A DNA stretch of 64,000 nucleotides from positions 1-64,000 of the forward strand of contig NZ_JBCMYF010000011.1 in NCBI RefSeq assembly GCF_050483325.1, read 5' to 3'. Of this stretch, positions 52,410 through 61,023 are shown piece after piece. The position numbers and the translations under genes were made by a program. This DNA comes from Bacillus_P idriensis_A (GTDB taxonomy: Bacteria > Bacillota > Bacilli > Bacillales > Bacillaceae). Numbering within the stretch: the stretch's first letter is position 1; every line of letters begins with the position of its first letter. The notes beneath the pieces are model-generated. The model was not told the DNA's origin. It did no database searches and worked only from the letters and a program-made list of their open reading frames with translations.

Positions 52410-53627
52410 ATGAACGCAATGCTGCAAATGGGCGGAAACACCGTTTTAAGTTCCCCAAAAGGCTATGTAACGGTGAGTTTTGACCGGTCAAATACGATCG
52501 ATATTTCTTTAACGGCTTTCCTTTTAACAGATACAGATAAAGTGCAGGGGGACAGCGGGATTATCTTTTACAATCAGCCGAATGGCCCTGCCGGTGTTGC
52601 GACGCTGCTGCCGTCTGAGAATGCGGGGAACACGGTCATACATAACCTGCAGTTTGATATGAGCAAAGCTCCTGCCAGAATCAGCAAGATTGCCATTACG
52701 CTGACAGAGGATAACCACACGGGGTTTGCGAATGTACGGAATTTAAAAGCCCAGGTGCGCTCGGGTGACAAGGTAATCGAGTTAACGCCGTCCAGCTTTT
52801 CAAAGGAAAACGGGATTGTGGTGCTGGAGCTGTATGTGAGAAACGGCCAGACAAAGGCGAAGTCCATCTGGCGCGGCTTTGATTCGGGCCTTGAAGGTCT
52901 GTGCAGGAATTTCGGTGTGGAAGTGGAGCCTGAGGAGCAAACTGCTCCTCCAAAAGCTGTTCAAACGCCGCCCGTCAAAGAACCTGTAAAGGCGCCGCCT
53001 GCTCCTGAGAAAAAAATTGTTCTTGAAAAGGTAAAGGGCAAGATCAATCTCGACAAAGGCCAGAAGCCGGTCATGATTGAGAAGACGCCGGAAATTACGG
53101 CTACGGTGTCATGGAAGACGGGGACAGATTATGATATCTATGCGCTCGTTTACACGAAGGACGGCAGGCAGGTCGATGTCGCAATGTTCGGGGCTGCAGG
53201 GGTACCTCCTCTGAGAAAGTTCGCAGGCGGAGCGGTTGAGCATATGGGAGATGTCGGAAGAGACAGCCGGAAAACGAAGACAGAGGTTATTAAATTAAGG
53301 TTAACGAACGATATCCTCGCCGTCGTGCCTGTTGTTTACTCCGCTCAGTCCAACGGAGCAGGTTCCTTCTACCGGTACAAGGTGTCGATGAGCATCGATA
53401 ATCACAGCGGGACCTCCGTTACGATTTCCGCCAAGAATGCCAATGACAACGACCGGATCTATACGTGTGTTCCGGGAATTCTGCATAATACCCCGGATGG
53501 CGTAATCATCAATCCGCTGGAGCTGTACAGTTTCCCGAACTCAGAGTACAGACCACAGCTTAGAATGGGTGCATCAGGTATGGTCGAGGTTGTGATGGAT
53601 GCAGGGCCGATTAATAATTATAAATAA
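52410..53627 (+). CDS. Orphan double TerD-domain protein (TerD/TerA family)
   Basis: A 405-residue cytosolic protein with two TerD-like beta-sandwich domains: one at about 10-165 (VSFDRSNTIDISLTAFLLTDTDKVQGDSGIIFYNQP) and one at about 215-400 (TATVSWKTGTDYDIYALVYTKDGRQVDVAMFG). They are joined by a Pro/Lys/Glu linker (about 172-205). TerD family members occur in tellurite-resistance and stress operons and bind calcium; here no terBCEF neighbours are present. AAGGAG precedes the ATG. Acidic Asp motifs of Ca-binding sites look partly kept (domain 1 DTDKVQGD). Function unassigned. Confidence 0.85.
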   Translation: MNAMLQMGGNTVLSSPKGYVTVSFDRSNTIDISLTAFLLTDTDKVQGDSGIIFYNQPNGPAGVATLLPSENAGNTVIHNLQFDMSKAPARISKIAITLTEDNHTGFANVRNLKAQVRSGDKVIELTPSSFSKENGIVVLELYVRNGQTKAKSIWRGFDSGLEGLCRNFGVEVEPEEQTAPPKAVQTPPVKEPVKAPPAPEKKIVLEKVKGKINLDKGQKPVMIEKTPEITATVSWKTGTDYDIYALVYTKDGRQVDVAMFGAAGVPPLRKFAGGAVEHMGDVGRDSRKTKTEVIKLRLTNDILAVVPVVYSAQSNGAGSFYRYKVSMSIDNHSGTSVTISAKNANDNDRIYTCVPGILHNTPDGVIINPLELYSFPNSEYRPQLRMGASGMVEVVMDAGPINNYK

Positions 53628-53676
53628 AAAACGCGGACTTACCTTAATGCTGGGTAAGTCCGCGTTTTGCTTTTTT
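53625..53676. terminator. Strong bidirectional terminator
   Basis: AAAACGCGGACTTACC (53627-53642) / GGTAAGTCCGCGTTTT (53653-53668), tail GCTTTTTTT. Serves the TerD-like gene and the convergent MFS gene. Confidence 0.92.
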
Positions 53677-53690
53677 TAGGTGAACTGTTT

Positions 53691-54986
53691 TTACACAGCC
53701 GTCCCAGCTTCAGACAATACCCCTTTTTCCCTGCCGAGCTCCGGATGCACCTTTCTAACAACACTCGGTCTTGCCAGGGTAACGACCACTCCAATCAGGA
53801 TTGCTGCAGAGGCAAGCAGGATGTACTGACCCGGTACGGCGTCGTACAGGAATCCAAACAGGATCATCCCGAGCGGCATGAGAGCCATGGCCATCGTTTC
53901 GATTAGTGAGAATACGCGGCCTTTGTAGTCGTCTTCGATCATTTTCTGCATCATGACCTGAATGGGTGTGTTGATGATGATGATCATGGCGCCGAAGCTG
54001 AACATGAGAATCATGTAAAAGATGAAGAAGGACCAGTAGGTCAAATCAATCATGAGCGGCAGCGCAGTGGCTCCAAGGATGATGCCGATGGTAAGAATGC
54101 CGCGTTTTGAGACGAGAAATGGATACTTGACCTCTTTTCGGACTGAGAAATAGACAGATAGGACGAGCATGCCGGCGGCGAAGGCTCCCTGCGTGAATCC
54201 GAAATGCTGTGATGACAGGTTTAGTTTTTCAATCAGGATGTAGGAGTAGCCTACCTCAAAGGCACCGAACAGGAAATTGACGATGAGGCAGAGCCAGATC
54301 AGGGTCATGAGCACCTGCTTCGTTTTCAAATAGCTTACGCCTGCTTTCATGCTCTGCCACATGGATTCTTTTGGCTTTCCTTCGGTTTTACGTTTTGCAA
54401 AAAGGGTGAAATTCATGGTGGATTCAAGAAGTACGGCTGCGATGGAAGCGGCGATGTAGATGATCAGAAAGGTCTCCATTGAAACGGCTCCATATAACAA
54501 TCCTCCGGCTGCCGGACTGCCGATTGCTGCGAAGGACATGGCCATCTGGTTGAGTGACATGGCCCGCTGGATGCGTGCTTCGTCGACTAAGCCGGTGATG
54601 GATGATGAGAACGTGACGGAAGAAAAGGTGGAAGCGATGGCCAGGATGCTTGTTGTGATGTAGATGGCGGTCAATGAGAGACCATAGGTCAGGCTCACGT
54701 AAAGAAGACCGCTGATGGCAAGGGTAGTTGAGATCTGTGAGAGGATGACGATTTTTTTCCGTGAGTATTTGTCTGCGGCATAGCCTGCAAAGGGTGAAAT
54801 CAGCGTCCGAGGCAGAATGTTGCATAGCAGGTTTGCAGCAAAGCTTGTGGCCGATCCTGTAATTTGCAGGATGTGAAAGCTGATGGCAAAGGCATATACC
54901 TGTGCGCCAAACGTTGAGATGAGCTTGCTGATGGTGAAGGTGAACAAATGGCAGGTCGCCATTTTTAATTTTTTTATTTCATCCAT
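53691..54986 (-). CDS. MFS exporter (MFS_3, macrolide/enterobactin-exporter type)
   Basis: A 431-residue 12-TM transporter. FTFTISKLISTFGAQVYAFAISFHILQITGSATSFA and GYAADKYSRKKIVILSQ (motif A) place it in the EntS/Mef-like MFS_3 group. ATG 54986 with GGAGGG upstream is preferred to a longer start at 55007. Divergent from the HTH-TPR regulator, sharing a 121-bp spacer with two palindromes; its -10 TATAAT and -35 TTGAAA are bracketed by them. Confidence 0.9.
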   Translation of the reverse strand: MDEIKKLKMATCHLFTFTISKLISTFGAQVYAFAISFHILQITGSATSFAANLLCNILPRTLISPFAGYAADKYSRKKIVILSQISTTLAISGLLYVSLTYGLSLTAIYITTSILAIASTFSSVTFSSSITGLVDEARIQRAMSLNQMAMSFAAIGSPAAGGLLYGAVSMETFLIIYIAASIAAVLLESTMNFTLFAKRKTEGKPKESMWQSMKAGVSYLKTKQVLMTLIWLCLIVNFLFGAFEVGYSYILIEKLNLSSQHFGFTQGAFAAGMLVLSVYFSVRKEVKYPFLVSKRGILTIGIILGATALPLMIDLTYWSFFIFYMILMFSFGAMIIIINTPIQVMMQKMIEDDYKGRVFSLIETMAMALMPLGMILFGFLYDAVPGQYILLASAAILIGVVVTLARPSVVRKVHPELGREKGVLSEAGTAV

Positions 54987-55009
54987 TAAAAACCCTCCAA
55001 ATAGCAAAA

Positions 55010-55026
55010 GTTTAATTTAATTAAAC
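55010..55026. promoter_or_regulatory. Operator-like palindrome 1
   Basis: GTTTAATTTAATTAAAC, perfect 8-bp arms about a central T, preceded by GCAAAA. Lies just downstream of the MFS -10. Confidence 0.7.
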
Positions 55027-55028
55027 AA

Positions 55029-55058
55029 ATTATACCTCAGTCTGCTCTTCCATTTCAA
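55029..55058 (-). promoter_or_regulatory. Promoter of MFS exporter
   Basis: Minus-strand -35 TTGAAA (55053-55058), 18-nt spacer, -10 TATAAT (55029-55034). Confidence 0.8.
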
Positions 55059-55064
55059 GCAAAA

Positions 55065-55081
55065 GTTTAATAAAATTAAAC
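55065..55081. promoter_or_regulatory. Operator-like palindrome 2
   Basis: GTTTAATAAAATTAAAC, 7-bp arms, also preceded by GCAAAA; centre 55 bp from palindrome 1. Lies upstream of the MFS -35 and near the regulator's own start. Confidence 0.7.
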
Positions 55082-55107
55082 TAATTAGAAAAATTGGGGT
55101 GTTAACC

Positions 55108-56340
55108 ATGTTAGGGGAACGAATTCGAAACCTGCGGAAGCAGAAAAAACTGACACTTGCAGAGCTTGCGGGATCCGAACTTACGAAAGGAATGCTGAGC
55201 CTGATTGAGAACAATAAAGCGAATCCGTCTATGGAAAGCCTGGCCTATATCGCGAAGCGGCTGGAGGTGGATGTGTCCCATCTTGTTAATGAAGTAAATG
55301 TGGTTGAGCTGAGAGAAGTGCTGAATGAGGCAGAGAGAATATACAGCACGAACAAGGATGATCTTGCTGATAAATACGAAAAGCTCATCCATCTGATTGA
55401 ACCGCATGTCCATAAGCTGCAGCAGGGTTATGAAGCGGCAAGGCTGCTGGAACTGTACGGACGCAGCATGTGCAGCGAGAAAAAAGAGTGGAAGGAACCA
55501 ATTGACAAAGCCACAGTGCTTTATGAACAGATGAACCTGACACAAAAGCGGGCAAGCACGGGCCTTTTCCGGAGCATCGTCCATTTTATCGGGCACCATT
55601 ATGAAAAGGCGCTGGAGGTGTTGCTTTTTGAGCGGAAAGAAATCGAAAAAAGGTTTGCCTATATTGACCCGATCACAAGGCTTGATCTCGATTATCATGA
55701 AGCCATCATGCACTTTGCAGTCGGCGATACCATGTCTGCAAAACGAGTGATGAATGAGGCGATCGCCTTTTCAAAAGAAAATAAAATGTATTACCTGATT
55801 GATGATTTGTACCGGATGGCAGCTGCTTCTGCCCTGATGGCTGAGGATACAGAGCTGTATACCTACTACATCATGAAATTGAAGCAGTATGCTGAATTCT
55901 CGGAAGATGAAGGATCCTGGCTCAGCTATCAGCTGTTTCATATTGAATCTTTCATTTTGGTCAAACATGATTACCGGGCGGCGCTTGATTTGATCAATCC
56001 GCACTTGGAGAAGGCAGAAACGGGCCTGAAATTCAAAGAATGGTTCTTCCTCCAAAAAGGGAAAGCCCTGCATGGCCTCCGGGAATATGAAGAAGCCATC
56101 CGCTATTTGAATCTGGCGGAAGTTCCGCCTTATCATCACCACCCGTTTGATTTATCCCAGTTTTACTTGAGGGATACTTACAAAGCCCTGTGCTATGAAA
56201 AGCTGGGGGATTCAGAAAAAGCTTTGGCGGCGGCTCGGACAGCGGTGGAGCGGTTTGAGGCAATGCCGGATTCGCCGTATAAAGAGTTCAGCAGGAATAC
56301 GTATGAGGAGCTTGGGGGAAATAGAGAGATACAAAAATAG
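55108..56340 (+). CDS. HTH-TPR transcriptional regulator (Xre N-domain)
   Basis: A 410-residue regulator with an Xre-type HTH (about 1-60: GERIRNLRKQKKLTLAELAGSELTKGMLSLIENNKANPSMESLAYIAKRL) and a long helical TPR-like region (about 75-400). The layout resembles RNPP-type peptide-sensing regulators, but no cognate peptide gene is seen next to it. ATG 55108 with GGGGTG 6 nt upstream is preferred to GTG 55099. Divergent to the MFS exporter; the twin palindromes suggest it controls both. Confidence 0.88.
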   Translation: MLGERIRNLRKQKKLTLAELAGSELTKGMLSLIENNKANPSMESLAYIAKRLEVDVSHLVNEVNVVELREVLNEAERIYSTNKDDLADKYEKLIHLIEPHVHKLQQGYEAARLLELYGRSMCSEKKEWKEPIDKATVLYEQMNLTQKRASTGLFRSIVHFIGHHYEKALEVLLFERKEIEKRFAYIDPITRLDLDYHEAIMHFAVGDTMSAKRVMNEAIAFSKENKMYYLIDDLYRMAAASALMAEDTELYTYYIMKLKQYAEFSEDEGSWLSYQLFHIESFILVKHDYRAALDLINPHLEKAETGLKFKEWFFLQKGKALHGLREYEEAIRYLNLAEVPPYHHHPFDLSQFYLRDTYKALCYEKLGDSEKALAAARTAVERFEAMPDSPYKEFSRNTYEELGGNREIQK

Positions 56341-56359
56341 ACATAAGCTGTAAAAAACA

Positions 56360-56398
56360 TGAACCACCGGGCTTCAACTGCCTCCCGGTGGTTTTTTC
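56360..56398. terminator. Terminator between regulator and DUF418 gene
   Basis: AACCACCGGG (56362-56371) / CCCGGTGGTT (56384-56393), then TTTTTTC. It lies between the convergent ends. Confidence 0.88.
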
Positions 56399-57567
56399 TA
56401 CTTATTTTTATACACCAATCTTCTTAAGAAAACCTCCATAGGACCGTTAAGATGCTGTTTCTCCAATACAGTGGCCAAAAGGAGTGAAAAAAGCCAGACT
56501 AAAACAGCAATCACAGCAGCCATTCCGTTACTCACCTTTCCTCCCAAATCAAGTGCTGCTGGCGATAAAAGAAGGACAAGCATCGCTTCATTCCAAATAT
56601 AGAAGGTTAAGGAACGTTTTCCCAGGGCCGCTAATGAAAGGGTGAATCGTCCCGGAACGACTAATTTTGCCCCGATGATTCCAAATAGCGAGGCATAAGC
56701 CAGTCCTCCGGCGATTCCGGTTAAAATGTGCAATCCGTTCATGATACCGGCTGTAAAGAATCCAGGCTGCCAGACAGTTCCTAAAAGAGATAATGGGAGA
56801 GCGCCTGCCAGCGAGACAGATAATCCTGCAAAGGTCATGACATAGAGTGTTTTTAACCGCTGCTCCGGTTCTGTTAACAAGCGATATTTCGCCATCCACA
56901 TGCCAAGCAGAACGGACGGAAGAATCGGGAACATGATATATATTAATAAAGGAATAGATGGAAATGAAAGCATCGCAGCAAAAGCAGTGTCAAGGTAGGT
57001 ATCTGCGGCTGAGACCTCCGGGGGGAAACCATAGCCGCCGATTTCCTGCATATTAAAGCCCCATGCGACCGGTACCATCACCCCGTAGAACAGTGTGATT
57101 AAAACAAAAGTTTTGATCAACGTTTTTATTTCGCGTTTCAAAAGCCCGCTGACGATTAGTCCGGCTATCCCATAGGCCATAAGAATATCCTGTCCTCCAA
57201 TGAAGACGGCCAGCGAAACACCGAATAAAATCAGATACCAGGAACGGCGCCGTATCGTTTTAATGGCAGCCTTTTCTGTTTCTCCTCTTGAGAGCTGACT
57301 TTCATATGCCAAAACAAAGCCATAGCCAAGCAAAACGGCAAACATCGCCCTGGCCCGGTTATCAATCAGGAAAAGGCCGATCAGATTCACGATTTGATCA
57401 AAGAAATTGACAGCCTCAACTCTTTGCATGATTCCGGGTTCAGAGGCGTACAAATAAAGCGGGGCATGAGCAAGTGCAATCAGCAGCAGCATAGCACCTC
57501 TTGCAAGATCCAGTGATAGTGCGCGCTTTGCTCTTCCGGCTTTTTGGGAATTTGATGAAACATTCAT
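56398..57567 (-). CDS. DUF418 family membrane protein (YeiB-like)
   Basis: A 389-residue polytopic membrane protein, DUF418 family (acyltransferase_3-like clan). N-terminal RALSLDLARGAMLLLIALAHAPLYLY carries the D-x-x-R-G motif; C-terminal GKRSLTFYIWNEAMLVLLLSP is diagnostic. About ten TM segments. Function unknown. ATG 57567 with GGGAGAA upstream rather than an earlier start at 57627. Confidence 0.88.
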   Translation of the reverse strand: MNVSSNSQKAGRAKRALSLDLARGAMLLLIALAHAPLYLYASEPGIMQRVEAVNFFDQIVNLIGLFLIDNRARAMFAVLLGYGFVLAYESQLSRGETEKAAIKTIRRRSWYLILFGVSLAVFIGGQDILMAYGIAGLIVSGLLKREIKTLIKTFVLITLFYGVMVPVAWGFNMQEIGGYGFPPEVSAADTYLDTAFAAMLSFPSIPLLIYIMFPILPSVLLGMWMAKYRLLTEPEQRLKTLYVMTFAGLSVSLAGALPLSLLGTVWQPGFFTAGIMNGLHILTGIAGGLAYASLFGIIGAKLVVPGRFTLSLAALGKRSLTFYIWNEAMLVLLLSPAALDLGGKVSNGMAAVIAVLVWLFSLLLATVLEKQHLNGPMEVFLRRLVYKNK

Positions 57568-57663
57568 AATGCATTCTCCCTTGTTTAATACAATTATTAA
57601 CCTGTAGCTGGCTAGGATCGTGCACACTCTTTATAAGTATATTTACGGTGCTCCCTGCCCTTG

Positions 57664-57705
57664 AGAAACGTATTGCTTCGATGGTTGTACTGGAAATACG
57701 TTTCT
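57664..57705. repeat. Inverted repeat in divergent spacer
   Basis: AGAAACGTATT (57664-57674) and AATACGTTTCT (57695-57705), perfect 11-bp arms with a 20-bp centre and no T tract. Could be an operator or an RNA hairpin. Confidence 0.6.
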
Positions 57706-57765
57706 GTGCGGTAAAAGTTTCACATATTCAAGTTGCTGAACCTTTAAAATGTTCTGGTTTTCAGG

Positions 57766-57794
57766 TTGGGATATCCCGCTGTCACTAGTATAAT
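57766..57794 (+). promoter_or_regulatory. Promoter of small membrane protein gene
   Basis: TTGGGA (57766-57771), 17 nt, TATAAT (57789-57794), 25 nt before the ATG. Confidence 0.75.
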
Positions 57795-57818
57795 TATGGT
57801 AAAGAGGTGAGCGGGTCT

Positions 57819-57998
57819 ATGAAGAAGAACTACACAGTTATGTTTCTTATGCTTTTTTCAGCATCCATTACGGGCGGAATAGCAGCAAAGAATCTTTTTG
57901 ATTATTCAGCGATAGCGGGATGGGGACTGGGAATACTATTCCTTTTATGTGCAGCATATTTTGCAGGAGAGAATGAAAAGAATCGAAAGTCACAGTAA
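57819..57998 (+). CDS. Small two-helix membrane protein
   Basis: A 59-residue protein (MKKNYTVMFLMLFSASITGG...) with two hydrophobic segments (about 6-24 and 31-50) and a charged tail ENEKNRKSQ. No family recognised. ATG 57819 with GAGGTGA upstream, a consensus-like promoter 25 nt upstream and a terminator right after all support a real gene. Confidence 0.75.
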   Translation: MKKNYTVMFLMLFSASITGGIAAKNLFDYSAIAGWGLGILFLLCAAYFAGENEKNRKSQ

Positions 57999-58022
57999 TA
58001 TAAATTGCTGTGACTTTTTTGT
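57984..58022 (+). terminator. Terminator of small membrane protein gene
   Basis: AAAGTCACAG (57986-57995) / CTGTGACTTT (58008-58017), then TTT; overlaps the stop codon. Confidence 0.88.
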
Positions 58023-58070
58023 TGTTCGGTCCGAACTTTGATGTGAAGCCATTTAAGGTTAACAGTGGCT

Positions 58071-58102
58071 AAAAAAAAGACCGGCCCAATTTGGTCCAGT
58101 CT
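58071..58102 (-). terminator. Terminator of siderophore ABC operon
   Basis: On the minus strand AGACTGG.CC AAAT.. GG.CCGGTCT (58079-58102) followed by eight T residues. Confidence 0.88.
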
Positions 58103-58142
58103 CACTAAATCACTATAAAGACGTACACTAGCGGTTTTCCCG

Positions 58143-58961
58143 TCAATACACACTGCATTCCCTATTCACATGATGGCGTCCAATCGGCACCACAGAGGGA
58201 GAGCCGGAGACCGGGTCCGGTATGACGGTGCAGTTGAGGCCGAAGATGTCTTTGATCAGTGTGCTTGTGATGACCTCTGACGGTGTGCCTTCTGCGACAA
58301 GCCTTCCCTGTTGAAGCGCAAAGATGTGATCGGCATAGCGGGCGGACAGGTTGATGTCATGAAGGACCATGACGATTGTCGTGCCGTGCTTCCTGTTCAG
58401 GTCTGTCAGCAGGTCAAGAATTTCAATTTGATAGGTGATATCCAGATAAGTTGTCGGTTCATCGAGAAACAGGATGTCTGTTTGTTGTGCAAGAGCCATC
58501 GCAATCCAGACACGCTGTCTTTGGCCGCCTGAAAGCTCGTCAATACTGCGGTCGGCAAATTCCGTGATGTTCATGATTTCCATGGCTTCGGCAACCGCTT
58601 CATAGTCCTTTTTTGTCCAGCCTTTCAGAAACGTCTGATGAGGGTACCTTCCGCGACCTACCAAGTCTGCAACCGTTATACCCTCAGGAACAATCGGGGA
58701 TTGCGGCAATAGCCCGAGAACCCTTGCAAGCTGTTTTGGCGGGATTTTGCTGATGGGTTTTCCGTTAAGGGTCACTTGGCCGGAAGCAGGTTTAATGAGC
58801 CTTGCCATTGTTTTAAGCAGGGTTGATTTTCCGCAGCCGTTTGCTCCGATCATAATGCTGATTTTATTGCTCGGAATGGAGAGGCTTACATCATGCAGAA
58901 TGAGGTTGTTCTCATATCCAGCTGTGATTCGTTCGGATTGAAAAGTAAGTGCCGGTTTCAT
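58143..58961 (-). CDS. Siderophore ABC transporter ATP-binding protein (FecE/YusV-like)
   Basis: A 272-residue ATPase of the iron-siderophore uptake class. Walker A GANGCGKST, signature LSGGQRQRVWIAMAL, Walker B ILFLDEPTTYLD, H-loop MVLHDINLSARYAD. Energises the two permeases upstream. It overlaps the preceding permease by one base. B. subtilis YusV serves several hydroxamate and catecholate systems; the operon-encoded form here is similar. Confidence 0.94.
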   Translation of the reverse strand: MKPALTFQSERITAGYENNLILHDVSLSIPSNKISIMIGANGCGKSTLLKTMARLIKPASGQVTLNGKPISKIPPKQLARVLGLLPQSPIVPEGITVADLVGRGRYPHQTFLKGWTKKDYEAVAEAMEIMNITEFADRSIDELSGGQRQRVWIAMALAQQTDILFLDEPTTYLDITYQIEILDLLTDLNRKHGTTIVMVLHDINLSARYADHIFALQQGRLVAEGTPSEVITSTLIKDIFGLNCTVIPDPVSGSPSVVPIGRHHVNRECSVY

Positions 58962-59992
58962 TATAAATCTCCTTTTCGATTCATTCGGATCAGCAGGTAA
59001 ATCAAGTAGGGCGCTCCAAGAATGCCGGTAATGACCCCTACAGGGTACCTTGCAGTAAAGGTAAACTGTCCAACAAGGTCAGATGCAAGCACCAGGATAA
59101 TGCCGGTGAGACCTGCCGGAATGATCGGTGAAAACCCTGCACCCGCCAGTCTTTTTGCGATAGGGCCTGAAAGGAATGCGACAAATGCGATCGGGCCTGT
59201 TGCAGCGGTTGCAAGAGCGATGATCAGAACAGAACTGATGATCAGGGCGAGTCTGGTTTTATCTGTATCCACACCGAGAGACGAGGCTGCCTCCTCTCCA
59301 AGCTCCAGCATATCCAGCCGTTTTGCAAGTCCGATAAGGACAGGAGTGAAGATAAGAACGGTGATCATCAGAGGATACAGGTTCTCCATCTTCGATCCAT
59401 TCAGGCTGCCGCTCAGCCACCTGATGGCTGTGGGAATATCGTGCTCCTGACCGATTAGCAATAGATAGGAAATGACAGCGTCAAGCATGGCCTGAATGCC
59501 TATTCCGATTAAGATCAGCCGGCCGATTGAAAAAGAAGATCCTTTTGATAATAGGAAAATAACCAGCACTGCAGCAAGTCCTCCAAAAATAGAAGCAATG
59601 GAAACTACCGTATTGCTTGCGTGAAGGACAATGATGCAAAAAACGGCGGCTGCACTTGAGCCGGCGGTTATTCCGATGACATTCGGGTTTGCTAAAGGAT
59701 TGCGCAGCATGGTCTGGAAGACAGCTCCTGCAGCTCCAAAAGCAAATCCGGCAAACAAGCCCGCAACCATCCTTGGGAAGCGGATTGTGCCCACTGCAAA
59801 CGTGGCCCCTTTTACTTTTTCGCCCATGAGGACACTTATGACATCCTGAACGGGATAAATAGTGTTTCCAAGCATGAGCATAGCGCAGCAAAGGGCGAAC
59901 GCTATGACTGCGAGGAAGGAAGTCACAAGGATAAATCGGAGCCGTCTCTTTTTTCTGCCTGACATAATAAGGTTGATCGTTTCATTCATCAT
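58961..59992 (-). CDS. Siderophore ABC transporter permease (FecD/YfhA-like)
   Basis: A 343-residue FecCD-family permease with about nine to ten TM segments. AFGAAGAVFQTMLRNPLANPNVIGITAGSSAAA is the family core and LGEEAASSLGVDTDKTR the coupling region that touches the ATPase. The ATG overlaps the upstream permease's stop by 4 nt. Confidence 0.93.
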   Translation of the reverse strand: MMNETINLIMSGRKKRRLRFILVTSFLAVIAFALCCAMLMLGNTIYPVQDVISVLMGEKVKGATFAVGTIRFPRMVAGLFAGFAFGAAGAVFQTMLRNPLANPNVIGITAGSSAAAVFCIIVLHASNTVVSIASIFGGLAAVLVIFLLSKGSSFSIGRLILIGIGIQAMLDAVISYLLLIGQEHDIPTAIRWLSGSLNGSKMENLYPLMITVLIFTPVLIGLAKRLDMLELGEEAASSLGVDTDKTRLALIISSVLIIALATAATGPIAFVAFLSGPIAKRLAGAGFSPIIPAGLTGIILVLASDLVGQFTFTARYPVGVITGILGAPYLIYLLIRMNRKGDL

Positions 59993-61023
59993 AACGCACG
60001 CATTTTCGCTTTCATAGTTAGTAAGATTAAGATAGGAGCCCCAATAAAGGCTGTAACGACGCCGACTTCAAGCTCACCTGGTCTTCCGGCAAGTCTGCCG
60101 CACACATCGGATATGGTTAAGATAATGGCGCCGGAAAGAGCTGACATCGGAATCACATACCGCAAATCAGGTCCGATGACGAGCCGTATCACGTGGGTGG
60201 ATAATAAGCCGATAAAGCCGATCGGGCCTGCCAGTGCCGTTGCAGCACCGCACAGCAGAACGCCGCCAAAAGCAGCAATCAGCCTGAGTGTGCCTGTCCG
60301 CACTCCTAAACCTGACGCAGCCTCGTCGCCTAAAGCCAATGCATTTAGAGCAGGGGCGGACAAAATGGCAATAAGGACTCCTGTGAGAAGAAAAGGAACA
60401 AACAGAGAAATAGAATCCCAGTTTCCTGCCCCGACACTCCCTACCTGCCAATATCGGAATTGATCCATCACGTTTGAACGGGGAATCATAATCGCCATCA
60501 CAAGCGATGATAAGGCCGCACTTGTGGCAGCACCCGCTAAAACGAGTTTAAGGGGCGTGGCTCCGCCACTCCCCATAGAACCGATTCCGAATACAAAAAT
60601 GGCCGTTATGATTGCCCCCGCAAGTGCAAGCCAGATATAGTGGCCCGCTGTACTGATATCTAAAAAGGTAATGCCGCAGACGACAAAGAGAGCCGCCCCT
60701 GTGTTAACTCCCAATATGCTCGGATCTGCAATCGGATTGCGCGTGACGGACTGCATCAGGGCGCCGGAAACGCCCAGTGCAGCACCGCACATAAGGCTGA
60801 ACACCGTACGTGCCATTCTTTGGCGGACAACATTTGCTCCGTGGGACTGTACATCAGGATGGAACAGACCGTCCATGAGTTCCTTCCATCCAACAGTACG
60901 GGACCCAAAGATAAGAGAAGCCGCTGCGCATATGCCGAGCAAAATGATTGAAAGAATGAAAACCTTTATGAAATTCCTGGGTATCATCAGCTGCTTCTTT
61001 TCTGTAACGGACTGATTCATCAT
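59989..61023 (-). CDS. Siderophore ABC transporter permease (FecCD/YfiZ-like)
   Basis: A 344-residue FecCD permease, ~10 TM. ALGVSGALMQSVTRNPIADPSILGVNTGAALFV and LGDEAASGLGVRTGTLR match the family. Its ATG directly abuts the stop of the binding-protein gene (TAA|ATG) with no clear site, so translational coupling is likely. Forms a heterodimer with the next permease. Confidence 0.93.
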   Translation of the reverse strand: MMNQSVTEKKQLMIPRNFIKVFILSIILLGICAAASLIFGSRTVGWKELMDGLFHPDVQSHGANVVRQRMARTVFSLMCGAALGVSGALMQSVTRNPIADPSILGVNTGAALFVVCGITFLDISTAGHYIWLALAGAIITAIFVFGIGSMGSGGATPLKLVLAGAATSAALSSLVMAIMIPRSNVMDQFRYWQVGSVGAGNWDSISLFVPFLLTGVLIAILSAPALNALALGDEAASGLGVRTGTLRLIAAFGGVLLCGAATALAGPIGFIGLLSTHVIRLVIGPDLRYVIPMSALSGAIILTISDVCGRLAGRPGELEVGVVTAFIGAPILILLTMKAKMRAL

